DNA of 64,000 bases from assembly GCA_016182605.1 (NCBI GenBank), contig JACPGE010000122.1:62001-126000 (forward strand). Direction: 5' to 3'. The notes beneath the pieces are model-generated. The model did not search any database and was not told the origin of the DNA. It saw nothing but the letters and a program-made list of their open reading frames with translations. Positions 1 to 8,668 of the stretch are shown piece by piece; the stretch's first letter is position 1; every line of letters begins with the position of its first letter. The stretch comes from Candidatus Hydrogenedentota bacterium. GTDB taxonomy: Bacteria > Hydrogenedentota > Hydrogenedentia > Hydrogenedentales > JAEUWI01. The position numbers and the translations under genes are program-made.

Positions 1-74
1 TTCTGTCCGGCCCCCTCGTCTCCCGAAGGGGGACACACAGGGCCGGGCAGTCACGATACTGGAGACATCATGCT

Positions 75-1676
75 ATGACACGACGATACCGGGCCGCATG
101 CGCATATGCGCTGGCCTGCGGCATTTTCCTCTGTATTCCCGGCGCTTACCCGGAAGATCTTCTCCCTCCTGCAGCCCCGCCGCCCTCCACGCCTGAACTG
201 CTGGAGCGCGGGGGGCTGCTCTTTGCCAAAGAATGCGCGGCATGCCATGGCGCGGAAGGCCGGGGCGACGGTCCTGCGGCCTATCTTCTATACCCAAAGC
301 CACGGAACTTGGTGGATGGCGACTTCCGGATCGTTTCGACATGGGAGCGCCTTCCCACCGATCAGGATCTATTTGCCACGATTTCACGTGGGATGCCTGG
401 ATCGGCCATGCCACCCACGCCCCAGTTAAGCGCCGAAGACCGGTGGGGGCTTGTCCATTATGTAAAATCGCTTTCGCCGCGCGCGTGGCCGGGCGGCATC
501 GGCGCGTCTGGCGCGGCGGCGGCGGCGGGAAATCAGGGGCTTATCGCTGTCCCGCCCGTACCCGAACTCACGCAAGAAACGCGGGAACGGGCCGCGAAGT
601 TATTTGCCGACGGCTGTGCGGCTTGCCACGGGACCACCGGCCGCGGTGACGGCCAGCAGGCGCAGTTTGACTCCGATGGCTTCCCGACGCGTCCACGGGA
701 TCTTACGAAGGGCATTTACAAAGGCCCGGCAACCCATGAGTCGGTCTACCGGCGAATCGTAGCCGGTATCCCGGGTACGCCTATGCCGATGAGCGACTGG
801 GCCAGCGGGGAACAGGCTGCTCTCCTCGCGCAGTATGTTCTCGAACTGTCATCGCGGGAGCAGCGCGCGGCTTACGAGCCCCGCCGCGAAACGCTCACAG
901 CGTTTCGAAGCGATCATATCCCCGGGCATCCTGATTCGCGCGAGTGGCAATCGGCGGCGCCGCTAAGCCTTCGTATTACGCCGCTCTGGTGGCGCGACGA
1001 TTCGGCTGATCGCGTCACGGTGCGGGCCATGCATGATGGCAGCGAGATCGCCATCCAGCTTGTCTGGACCGATGCCACCAATGACCACACGGCCATTCGC
1101 GCGGAAGACTTTCGCGATGCGGCGGCGATCCAGATGTCGCCAAACACGGCGCCGCCATTTATCGGCATGGGCGCGAAGGACAGCCCGGTCAACATCTGGA
1201 TGTGGAAATCGGAGCGCCAGGCAAGCCTGGAAACCGCATTTCAGGACATCGAGACGGTCTATCCGAATATCGGCATAGACTCCTATCCGAACCCGGAGAC
1301 ATCGCCCCTGGAACAGCCGGCGCGCCACGCGCTGACCCTGAAATCGGCGCCGGTCTTCGTTACCGGCTGGGGGGCGCGGAACATAGTCTCCGATCCGACT
1401 TACCGGCTTTCGGCAGAGGACCTCAACGCCCGCGGCTTCGGCACCCTGAGTGCCTGCCCCTTGGAGCACCAGGCCATTGCCGCCATTGGCCGCTATGACA
1501 CCTCCACCTACTCGGTGACGTTTAAGCGCTCCTTGCGGTCCGCAAATGATGACCAGCTTGATCTAAAGCCCGGCGCTACCGTCTCCATCGCATTCGCCGT
1601 ATGGGATGGAAGCAATGGGGACCGCGATGGGAAAAAGAGCGTAACCATTTGGCATGAACTTAAAATCCAACCGTGA
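75..1676 (+). CDS. Di-haem cytochrome c / ethylbenzene-dehydrogenase-type haem subunit (NXR gamma-like)
   Basis: Probable electron-accepting haem subunit of the molybdoenzyme encoded just downstream. The 533-residue protein has an N-terminal hydrophobic signal segment (about residues 8-25). Two class I cytochrome c domains follow, with CAACH sites at residues 54-58 and 181-185, each followed by a GRGDG stretch and a GMPG/GIPG Met-ligand loop. The C-terminal part (from about 290) resembles the haem-b-binding EB_dh domain of ethylbenzene dehydrogenase and related gamma subunits. Start ATG 75 has GGAG 10 bases upstream; an overlapping out-of-frame ATG lies at 70. Only 30 bases separate it from the catalytic subunit, so they are likely co-transcribed. 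Periplasmic location is inferred. The c-haem plus EB_dh fusion points to transfer to a soluble cytochrome rather than to a NarI-type membrane subunit. Confidence 0.8.
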   Translation: MTRRYRAACAYALACGIFLCIPGAYPEDLLPPAAPPPSTPELLERGGLLFAKECAACHGAEGRGDGPAAYLLYPKPRNLVDGDFRIVSTWERLPTDQDLFATISRGMPGSAMPPTPQLSAEDRWGLVHYVKSLSPRAWPGGIGASGAAAAAGNQGLIAVPPVPELTQETRERAAKLFADGCAACHGTTGRGDGQQAQFDSDGFPTRPRDLTKGIYKGPATHESVYRRIVAGIPGTPMPMSDWASGEQAALLAQYVLELSSREQRAAYEPRRETLTAFRSDHIPGHPDSREWQSAAPLSLRITPLWWRDDSADRVTVRAMHDGSEIAIQLVWTDATNDHTAIRAEDFRDAAAIQMSPNTAPPFIGMGAKDSPVNIWMWKSERQASLETAFQDIETVYPNIGIDSYPNPETSPLEQPARHALTLKSAPVFVTGWGARNIVSDPTYRLSAEDLNARGFGTLSACPLEHQAIAAIGRYDTSTYSVTFKRSLRSANDDQLDLKPGATVSIAFAVWDGSNGDRDGKKSVTIWHELKIQP

Positions 1677-1706
1677 CATGGAGCGTGTGTGTCACCGGAG
1701 AGAATA

Positions 1707-4700
1707 ATGAGAGACAACGGATGCGCTAGTGGCATAAACCGCCGGAGTTTCCTGCAGGTGCTTGGCGTGGGAATTGGGGCCGGCCTCGCGGGCCTCCCTC
1801 TGGAGCTTCTGCACGCCGCAGACACGGAAATCAATCCTCTGGCAGGAATCCTCACGCGGGACTGGGAGAAGATTTACCGGGACCAGTACCGCTACGACTC
1901 GATGTTTGACTGGGTTTGCTCGCCGAATGACACGCACGCCTGCCGGGTCCGGGCATACCTGCGCAATGGCGTGGTGACACGGCTTGGATCGACCTACGAC
2001 TATCAGGATTATGCCGACCTCTACGGCAACAAAGCCACCGTGAACTGGAATCCCCGTCAATGCGCGAAGGGCTACACTTTTCATCGGGTTATCTATGGCC
2101 CCTACCGGCTCCGCTATCCCATCGTGCGAAAAGGCTGGAAGGCTTGGGCAGACGCCGGCTTCCCAACGCTCACCCCGGAGTTGCGCACGCAATTCAAGTT
2201 CGATAGCCGGGGCTCCGACGAGTTCGTCCGCGTGCCTTGGGAAGAAGTCTTCAAGTATGTGGCAGGCGGCTTGCGTTCGGTTGCCGTGAACTACAGCGGG
2301 GAAAAGGGCACGCAGCGCCTGCTCTCCCAAGGCTACCAGCCGGAAATGGTTGCGGAAACCCAGGGCGCGGGAACCCGCTGCATCAAAATGCGCGGCGGCA
2401 TGGGACTGCTCGGTGTCATGGGCAAGTACGGCATGTACCGCCTGAACAACTCGCTGGCCCTGCTTGACGTGGCGGTCCGCGGCGTTGAGCCCCAGAAGGC
2501 GATCGCGGGCCGCAACTGGTCGAACTACACCTGGCACGGCGATCAGGCGCCGGGCCAGCCCTGGGTTCATGGATTGCAGGCTTCGGAGTGCGACTTCAAT
2601 GATCTCCGCTTTTCCAAGCTGATCATCATGGACGGCAAGAACCTTGTCGAGAACAAGATGACCGACTCGCACTGGTTCATCGAGTGCATGGAGCGGGGCG
2701 CCAAAATCGTGGTGATCGCGCCGGAATACGGGCCGCCCAGCACCAAAGCCGACTATTGGATTCCCATTCGCCCCGCCACGGACGCAGCATTATGGCTGGG
2801 CGTGACAAAACTGCTGATCGACAATAAGCAGTACGACGAAAACTTTGTCAAGCAGTTCACGGATTTTCCATTGCTGGTGCGCAAGGACAACCTGAAACGC
2901 CTTCGGGCGGCCGAGGTGATCCCGGGCTATCAGCCGGGCCTCAAGCCGGATGGCGCCTCCATGAAGGTGCAAAACCTTACCCAGGAACAATACGCGGAAC
3001 TCAGCGATTTCACCGGGTGGGATGCAAAAACAAATGCGCCTTTTGCCGTGACGCGCGACGAGGTTGGGGAGCACTTTGAAGCGAAGGGGGTGGAGATTGC
3101 CTTGGACGGCAGCTATACACTGACGCTGGTCAGTGGCGAAGTTGTCGAAGCCGCGACGCTCTGGACCCTGTACCAGGAGCATCTCAAAGACTATGATATT
3201 GACACCGTGTGCGATATCACACAAGCCCCAAAAGACCTGATATTGCAGCTCACGGAGGACATCGCAACGATCGGGCCGTGCACGATTCATCAGGGCGAAG
3301 GCATCAACCACTGGTTCCACGCGACCGAGATGAACCGGGCTGCCTATCTCCCCATGATGCTCACCGGCAATATTGGCAAGCCGGGGGCGGGCTGTCACAC
3401 CTGGGCGGGAAACTACAAGGCCGCGATCTTTCAGGGATCGCCGTGGACCGGTCCCGGTTTCAAAGGGTGGGTTGCCGAGGATCCCTTCGAGCTGAACCTC
3501 GATCCGAAGGCGCCCGGCAAAGCGGTCCACGCGCACGCCTACACCAAAGATGAGGAGCCCGCCTACTGGAATCATGGGGACAAGGCGCTGATTGTCGATA
3601 CGCCGAAGTTCGGGCACAAGAACTTCACGGGCAAGACCCATATGCCAACGCCGACGAAGGCGATCGTGTTCACCAATGTGAACCTCATCAATAACGCCAA
3701 GTGGGTCTACGAAATGATCAAGAACGTAAATCCCCTTGTCGATATGATTGTCTCCATTGACGTGCAGATGACGGCCTCCATCGAATATGCCGATATCGCG
3801 CTGCCGGCGAATTCCTGGCTCGAATTTGAAGGGCTCGAGATTACCGCCTCCTGTTCCAACCCCTTCCTCCAGATTTGGAAGGGCGGCATTCCGCCCGTTT
3901 TCGATAGCAAGGACGACCTCTCCATTCTGGCGGGCATTGCGAACGCGCTGGGCGAACTCACCGGGGACAATCGCTTTCACGACATGTTCCACTTCGAGAA
4001 TGCGGGAAATCGCAACGTCTATATACAGCGGCTGCTCGATACCTCAACCACCACCATCGGGTATAATCTCGACGAGATCATGGCCGGCAAATACGGGCCT
4101 CCCGGCGGTTGCCTTTTGAACTTCCGCACCTATCCCCGCATTCCGTTTTACGAGCAGATTCACTTCTCGGAGCCTTTCTTTACCGACACCGGCCGGTTGC
4201 ACGCGTATGCCGACACGGCCGAGGCGATCGAGTATGGCGAGAATTTCATTGTCCATCGGGAAGGTCCGGAGGCAACACCCTATCTGCCCAACGTGATCAT
4301 CAGCTCCAACCCTCTGGTGCGCCCGGAAGACTACGGCATTCCGGGCAATGCCGAGCATTGGGACGAACGCACGATCCGCAACATCAAAATGCCTTGGGCC
4401 GAGGCGAAAAAGACCACGAACTTCCTGTGGGAGAAAGGCTATCAATTTATCTGCCTGACACCGAAAACCCGGCACCGCGTGCACAGCAGTTGGTCCAATG
4501 TCGACTGGCACATGATGTACGATTCGAATTTCGGCGACCCCTACCGGCTCGATAAGCGCTCCCCGACCATTGGAGAGCACCAGTTGCACATGAACCCCCA
4601 GGCCGCGCGCGATCTGGGCATTGAGGACGGGGATTATGTCTATGTAGACGCCAATCCCGCGGACCGGCCCTACATCGGCGCGACGCCGGACGACCCCTTC

Positions 4701-5168
4701 TACAAAGTGTCCCGGTGCATGTTGCGCGTCAAGTACAACCATGCGTATCCCTACGACGTCATTATGATGAAGCACGGCCCGTTTATCGCCACGGAGCGTA
4801 GCGTGAAGGCCCATGAGACACGCGCCGACGGGCGCGCACTCTCGGAGAACACGGGCTACCAGGCCAACATGCGCTATGGATCGCAACAGTCGATCACGCG
4901 CAACTGGCACATGCCGATGCACCAGACCGACACCCTGTTTCACAAAGCCAAGGCCACCATTGGGTTCCTGTTTGGCGGCGAAGCCGATAACCACGCCGTC
5001 AACACCGTGCCCAAGGAGGCCCTCGTAAAGGTGACGAAGGCCGAAGATGGCGGCATGGGAGGCAAGGGTGTCTGGGGGCCGACCCTCTCGGGGATGGCCC
5101 CAGACAACGAAGACGAAGCGATGAAGCAGTATCTGGCGGGCGGCTACTATGGCGAAAGCATGTTTTAA
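1707..5168 (+). CDS. nxrA: Molybdopterin oxidoreductase catalytic subunit, nitrite oxidoreductase/nitrate reductase alpha-like
   Basis: Catalytic subunit of a type II DMSO-reductase-family enzyme, most like exported nitrite oxidoreductase NxrA (NO2-/NO3- interconversion). The 1153-residue protein begins with a Tat signal (NRRSFLQVLGVG, residues 11-22), unlike cytoplasmic NarG. The N-terminal cluster site reads C71-x3-D75-x3-C79-x39-C119, with Asp at the second ligand position. WHGDQAPG aligns by eye with the NarG segment carrying the Mo-ligand Asp, and the following stretch (LIIMDGKNLVENK, IVVIAPEYGPPSTKADYW) matches my memory of Nitrospira-type NxrA. ATG 1707 is preferred over the track's GTG 1689 because GGAGAG lies just upstream. 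NXR in the strict sense is not proven; a nitrate reductase or another oxyanion enzyme of the same clade is possible. Confidence 0.8.
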   Translation: MRDNGCASGINRRSFLQVLGVGIGAGLAGLPLELLHAADTEINPLAGILTRDWEKIYRDQYRYDSMFDWVCSPNDTHACRVRAYLRNGVVTRLGSTYDYQDYADLYGNKATVNWNPRQCAKGYTFHRVIYGPYRLRYPIVRKGWKAWADAGFPTLTPELRTQFKFDSRGSDEFVRVPWEEVFKYVAGGLRSVAVNYSGEKGTQRLLSQGYQPEMVAETQGAGTRCIKMRGGMGLLGVMGKYGMYRLNNSLALLDVAVRGVEPQKAIAGRNWSNYTWHGDQAPGQPWVHGLQASECDFNDLRFSKLIIMDGKNLVENKMTDSHWFIECMERGAKIVVIAPEYGPPSTKADYWIPIRPATDAALWLGVTKLLIDNKQYDENFVKQFTDFPLLVRKDNLKRLRAAEVIPGYQPGLKPDGASMKVQNLTQEQYAELSDFTGWDAKTNAPFAVTRDEVGEHFEAKGVEIALDGSYTLTLVSGEVVEAATLWTLYQEHLKDYDIDTVCDITQAPKDLILQLTEDIATIGPCTIHQGEGINHWFHATEMNRAAYLPMMLTGNIGKPGAGCHTWAGNYKAAIFQGSPWTGPGFKGWVAEDPFELNLDPKAPGKAVHAHAYTKDEEPAYWNHGDKALIVDTPKFGHKNFTGKTHMPTPTKAIVFTNVNLINNAKWVYEMIKNVNPLVDMIVSIDVQMTASIEYADIALPANSWLEFEGLEITASCSNPFLQIWKGGIPPVFDSKDDLSILAGIANALGELTGDNRFHDMFHFENAGNRNVYIQRLLDTSTTTIGYNLDEIMAGKYGPPGGCLLNFRTYPRIPFYEQIHFSEPFFTDTGRLHAYADTAEAIEYGENFIVHREGPEATPYLPNVIISSNPLVRPEDYGIPGNAEHWDERTIRNIKMPWAEAKKTTNFLWEKGYQFICLTPKTRHRVHSSWSNVDWHMMYDSNFGDPYRLDKRSPTIGEHQLHMNPQAARDLGIEDGDYVYVDANPADRPYIGATPDDPFYKVSRCMLRVKYNHAYPYDVIMMKHGPFIATERSVKAHETRADGRALSENTGYQANMRYGSQQSITRNWHMPMHQTDTLFHKAKATIGFLFGGEADNHAVNTVPKEALVKVTKAEDGGMGGKGVWGPTLSGMAPDNEDEAMKQYLAGGYYGESMF

Positions 5169-5184
5169 GCGGGCGAGGTACTCC

Positions 5185-5535
5185 ATGCCATATAACGATC
5201 CAGAACCTGAAGACCCCATGGCGCTGAACGGAGTGGCTTTTGAGGCCACGCCTGACGCAGCACTGGAGGCCGCCTATACTTTCGCCGAAGAGCTGGCGCG
5301 TTTGGGCCAGCCCGAGAATTCCATTCTCTATCTGTTTCAATCCCCTCAGTACCAAGGGCCGTACAGCGCCTTTCAGGCTCTTGGGATCGATACAGTCACA
5401 CAGGTAATCAAGGAATGCTGCACGGCGATCGCATCGTGCCGGGCAGCATTGCGGGATTGTCATCTTGCGCCAGGAAAAGATCCGGGCTGCGAAACGGCCG
5501 CGCCGTGGCGATGCGAAGGCCCTCAAAGCCATTGA
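5185..5535 (+). CDS. Small hypothetical protein between alpha and beta subunit genes
   Basis: I do not recognise this 116-residue protein. The track opens the frame at 5149 inside nxrA, but ATG 5185 has GAGG about 6 bases upstream and avoids the overlap. The N-terminus is acidic (PEPEDP), the middle looks helical (ALEAAYTFAEELARLG), and the C-terminal third contains five cysteines with no CxxC pair. There is no signal peptide or membrane segment. It lies 16 bases after nxrA and 59 before nxrB, so it is almost surely in the same transcript. A role in assembly or cofactor insertion is only guessed from position. A second in-frame ATG at 5218 is an alternative start. Confidence 0.5.
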   Translation: MPYNDPEPEDPMALNGVAFEATPDAALEAAYTFAEELARLGQPENSILYLFQSPQYQGPYSAFQALGIDTVTQVIKECCTAIASCRAALRDCHLAPGKDPGCETAAPWRCEGPQSH

Positions 5536-5594
5536 ACTGTAGTGGAAACGAAAGCAGCTTCCGCCCCTCGGAGCGGCCTGCCAAGGAGAACTAG

Positions 5595-6863
5595 ATGCCG
5601 AACGTTTATAACTGGCAACTCGGTCGTGACATGGGCTACCCGTATGAGGCGGAGTACCCGAAGCGCCAGTTTGCTTTTGTGTTCAATACGAATCGTTGTA
5701 TTGGCTGCCAGACCTGCACGATGGCCTGCAAATCCACCTGGACTTTCAGCAAGGGCCAGGAAAACATGTGGTGGGCGAATGTCGAGACAAAGCCCTACGG
5801 CGGCTATCCACAGCATTGGGATGTGAAAATACTGAAGTTGCTCCAGCAGGCAAATCCCGATGCGCAAACCTGGACCCCGGGGGATGCCTCGAACCCGCGG
5901 CAGCCGTATGGGACTTTCGACGGAAAGACGGTATTCGAAGCCGCGGAGAAAATGCTCTCGCCAGACAGTGCGCGCGTGCTTGGATATCTCCCCAAGGATG
6001 AAGAGTGGATCAACCCCAATATCTACGAGGACAATCCATCGGGCAAGACGGGTATCAAGGGCCAGTATGACACGAGCGGCACCTCCTTGCCGGAGCATAA
6101 GACCTGGTTCTTTTATCTGGCGCGCATCTGCAACCATTGCCAGTACCCGGCCTGTGTCGCCGCGTGCCCGCGAAAGGCGGTCTACAAGCGGCCGGAGGAT
6201 GGCATCGTACTGGTAAATCAACAAGAATGCCGCGGCTATCGCAAGTGCGTCGAAGCCTGCCCCTACAAGAAGACGATGTACCGGGGCAATACCCGAATCT
6301 CCGAGAAATGCGTCGGCTGTTACCCACGAGTCGAAGGCTCCGACCCCGAAAGCAAGGGCTTGCCCATGGAGACACGCTGCATGGCCGCGTGCATCGGTCA
6401 GATTCGCATGCAGGGGACCGTGCTGTTGAATGAAGACGGCACTTGGGCCGAGGACCGCAACCATCCCCTTTACTACCTCGTCCATGTCGCGAAGGTTGCG
6501 TTGCCGCTCTATCCCCAGTTCGGCACCGAACCCAACGGCTACTATATTCCTCCACGGTGGGTTCCTCGCCCCTATCTCCACCAGATGTTTGGGCCGGGCG
6601 TGGACGCGGCCATCGAGCGCTACATGTATCCCGACCGCGAATTACTCGCGGTCTTGCAACTCTTCCGGCGCTCGAATCGCATCATCTACCGTTACAAAAT
6701 GGAGGAAGGGCCCAAAGTCTACGAAGGCACGCTTCGGGGAAAGCCCTTCGAGATGTATGACGACACAGTCATTGCCTACGGCCCCAACGGCGAGGAACTC
6801 TTCCGAACGAAGATCGAAGAACCCATCTATGTCCGCCCGGCGGTCCACCAGAACTCCATCTAA
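5595..6863 (+). CDS. nxrB: Iron-sulfur electron-transfer subunit, nitrite oxidoreductase/nitrate reductase beta-like
   Basis: Beta subunit carrying electrons from the Mo active site to the haem subunit. The 422-residue protein shows four cluster-binding groups: CIGCQTCTMACKSTW, CNHCQYPACVAACP, CRGYRKCVEACPYKK and CVGCYPR with a later CMAAC. The third group has Tyr where a fourth Cys would sit, as expected for the [3Fe-4S] site (Trp in NarH). Segments MPNVYNWQLGRDMGYPYE, WWANVETKPYGGYPQ and PLYPQFGTEPNGYYIPPRW closely match my recollection of Nitrospira-type NxrB. There is no signal peptide, so export would depend on the Tat signal of the alpha subunit, as known for this enzyme class. AAGGAG lies about 8 bases before ATG. 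Confidence 0.85.
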   Translation: MPNVYNWQLGRDMGYPYEAEYPKRQFAFVFNTNRCIGCQTCTMACKSTWTFSKGQENMWWANVETKPYGGYPQHWDVKILKLLQQANPDAQTWTPGDASNPRQPYGTFDGKTVFEAAEKMLSPDSARVLGYLPKDEEWINPNIYEDNPSGKTGIKGQYDTSGTSLPEHKTWFFYLARICNHCQYPACVAACPRKAVYKRPEDGIVLVNQQECRGYRKCVEACPYKKTMYRGNTRISEKCVGCYPRVEGSDPESKGLPMETRCMAACIGQIRMQGTVLLNEDGTWAEDRNHPLYYLVHVAKVALPLYPQFGTEPNGYYIPPRWVPRPYLHQMFGPGVDAAIERYMYPDRELLAVLQLFRRSNRIIYRYKMEEGPKVYEGTLRGKPFEMYDDTVIAYGPNGEELFRTKIEEPIYVRPAVHQNSI

Positions 6864-6872
6864 GGAACAAAG

Positions 6873-7649
6873 ATGCCTACCGAAGAGACGCTTGACAAAG
6901 TCGATCTCGCGCTCGCGCGCAGCGCCCTTTACGGCGTGCTTGCCTCTGCGTTCCGCCATCCAGACAACCCGCTGTGCCGCACCTTTGCCGGGCAAGAGGA
7001 ATTCGATGCCTTGCTTGCAGCGCTGCTCTGTGCGGGCGGCCGCTCTTCCGAGGCCTTGAAAAACGCCGGTACACGTTTGCGTGAGGCTGCCCGGAATACC
7101 AGCCACGCCGAAAGAAAGGCGGCATACGTCCGCCTCTTCGGCCACACGGCGCGTGGCGAGGCGCCGCCGTATGAAACCGAATATGGGACGGGCGGCCCTT
7201 TCTTCCAGCCACAGGAAATGAGCGATATTGCCGGTTTCTATCGCGCGTTCGGTCTTGACGTAGACCCGCTCAAACACGAACGCCTTGACCATATTTCCTG
7301 CGAATGCGAATTCATGTGCTTTTTATGCGCAAAGGAGGCCTATGCCTTCCAATCAAGCGGCGATGGAACCGCTGCCGAAGTCAGCCGGGCACAGCGCCTT
7401 TTCTTGCGCGATCATATGGGAGCATTCGCGCGCACGTTCTTTGCAGGCGTTTCCCGCCACTCCCCGGCCCCTTGGCACGCCGCCGCCGCGGATCTTGGCG
7501 CCGCCTTTATTGATGCGGAGTGCGAACGCTTGGGACTCGCACTCGGCCGCCGCTATCTGACGCTGCGGCCTGTCGAAGAACTTGCCGTTCCCATGGCCTG
7601 CGGCAGTTGCGAAGGTGCGTGTGCTTCCGCGCCCCCCCAGGAGGGCTAG
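6873..7649 (+). CDS. TorD/DmsD/NarJ-family molybdoenzyme chaperone
   Basis: Cytoplasmic maturation chaperone, expected to bind the Tat signal of the alpha subunit until the Mo cofactor is inserted. The 258-residue, mostly helical protein carries the family-type segment ERLDHISCECEFM at about residue 135 and the upstream motif ETEYGTGGPFFQ. The C-terminus is unusual: MACGSCEGACASAPP forms a CxxCxxxC array absent from the TorD/NarJ proteins I know; it might bind metal or Fe-S. The gene begins 9 bases after nxrB and ends 3 bases before the next gene, so translational coupling is likely. Family call is firm; the client is inferred from context. Confidence 0.8.
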   Translation: MPTEETLDKVDLALARSALYGVLASAFRHPDNPLCRTFAGQEEFDALLAALLCAGGRSSEALKNAGTRLREAARNTSHAERKAAYVRLFGHTARGEAPPYETEYGTGGPFFQPQEMSDIAGFYRAFGLDVDPLKHERLDHISCECEFMCFLCAKEAYAFQSSGDGTAAEVSRAQRLFLRDHMGAFARTFFAGVSRHSPAPWHAAAADLGAAFIDAECERLGLALGRRYLTLRPVEELAVPMACGSCEGACASAPPQEG

Positions 7650-7652
7650 CGG

Positions 7653-8459
7653 ATGACCGATGCACTTGTGCTCGACCTCGATACGGCTCAGGGCGAAATG
7701 GATTGCCCTGAGCTAACGTTTCTCGAATGCGATCCAGAGCTGGTCGAACGGTCGCTATTCTCTGCAATCCGCGGCAGCAATCACGAGATGGCGTATCATG
7801 CGGCGCGGGAAGCCTGCTATCGAGAGCCGGATTGGGAAGTGCGTGACCGCGCGTTTGTCCAACTGGACCGCGACTGGTTCGTCAGACTCGACCTCGCACG
7901 GCCAGCGATTGAGGCGTGTGGCGAGTGGAAGGCTATCATGTCCCGGGTCAGACGCTGTATTCTCGCCCCCTGTATCCGCCGCCAGGACGAATGCGCGGAA
8001 TTATATGGCCAGCACTATCGGGCAGCCGGGGGCGGGGAAAAGCCAAGTCTTATTATTCGCCTCCACCCCGACTCTTTTTGCCGCCCCGGACACGTGCAGA
8101 TACTTTTACGCCACGAACTGATGCACATTAACGATATGCTCGATCCCAGATTCGATTACGATCCCTCCTTGAGCCAGTTCTACGACGAGACCGGCATACC
8201 CAATGCCATCCGCGATCGCTATCGGATTCTCTGGGATGTCTATATTGACGGAAGATTGTGCGCAAAATACAACACCGCGCACGAGACACGGACACAGCGC
8301 ATACGGGAATTCGGCATGCTCTTCCGGGTGCTTGGAACGCGATCGCTTGACGCCTTCAATTGGATCTTTGAGGCAAGCACACTGACTCACCAGGAGATTC
8401 TGGCATTTGCGCGCACACCTCTAAGCTTCTTCCAGCAGTTGGATTCGGAACGCCGATAG
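7653..8459 (+). CDS. HExxH putative zinc metalloprotease in the molybdoenzyme operon
   Basis: A 268-residue protein I cannot assign to a named family. It contains HELMHINDMLDP at residues 154-165, a HExxH site typical of gluzincin/metzincin-like proteases, in a context (LLRHELMHINDML) that looks like a genuine catalytic helix. The third metal ligand is not obvious; Asp or Glu residues in DVYIDGRL downstream are candidates. There is no signal peptide, so it is probably cytoplasmic. It has several cysteines. AGGAGG lies about 10 bases before the ATG, which follows the chaperone stop by 3 bases. Context suggests maturation or turnover of the molybdoenzyme, or processing of the small upstream protein, but this is inference. 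A HExxH match alone does not prove peptidase activity. Confidence 0.65.
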   Translation: MTDALVLDLDTAQGEMDCPELTFLECDPELVERSLFSAIRGSNHEMAYHAAREACYREPDWEVRDRAFVQLDRDWFVRLDLARPAIEACGEWKAIMSRVRRCILAPCIRRQDECAELYGQHYRAAGGGEKPSLIIRLHPDSFCRPGHVQILLRHELMHINDMLDPRFDYDPSLSQFYDETGIPNAIRDRYRILWDVYIDGRLCAKYNTAHETRTQRIREFGMLFRVLGTRSLDAFNWIFEASTLTHQEILAFARTPLSFFQQLDSERR

Positions 8460-8471
8460 ACGCAGTGAAAA

Positions 8472-8507
8472 GCGGCAGAGGGATTAAGATACTTGTCTCT
8501 TTGCCGC
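8472..8507 (+). terminator. Hairpin after the molybdoenzyme operon
   Basis: GCGGCAGAGGGA pairs at 10 of 12 positions with TCTCTTTGCCGC across an AT-rich loop, 12 bases after the last operon gene. No T-run follows, so intrinsic termination is uncertain. Confidence 0.4.
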
Positions 8508-8551
8508 GTAGAATCTAGCGTATCACTCTGAGCGGCTGCTGGATTGAAAAA

Positions 8552-8668
8552 ACTCCTGCCCGGTGAACGCCAGCGCCATCGTTACGCTGAGCATAGTTCA
8601 CCACGTTGCCAATCCGAATGCGATCCGGAGGTCGCAAAGTGGTGAAATATGCGGGTTAGCCCGGGCTA
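8552..8668 (-). repeat. Dispersed palindromic repeat, copy A
   Basis: Read on the minus strand this matches copies B and C. Inverted arms CATAGTTCACCAC (8592-8604) and GTGGTGAAATATG (8639-8651) enclose 34 bases identical, in reverse complement, to the loop of copy B 3 kb away. The flank GGCGTTCACCGGGCAG is also shared, but the match ends there, so copy A lacks the second module. No ORF is present. Confidence 0.75.

Noticed and set aside
1707-6863. Assignment as canonical cytoplasmic NarGH nitrate reductase
   Set aside because: A Tat signal on the alpha subunit, no NarI gene and a c-haem/EB_dh partner point to the exported NXR-like branch.
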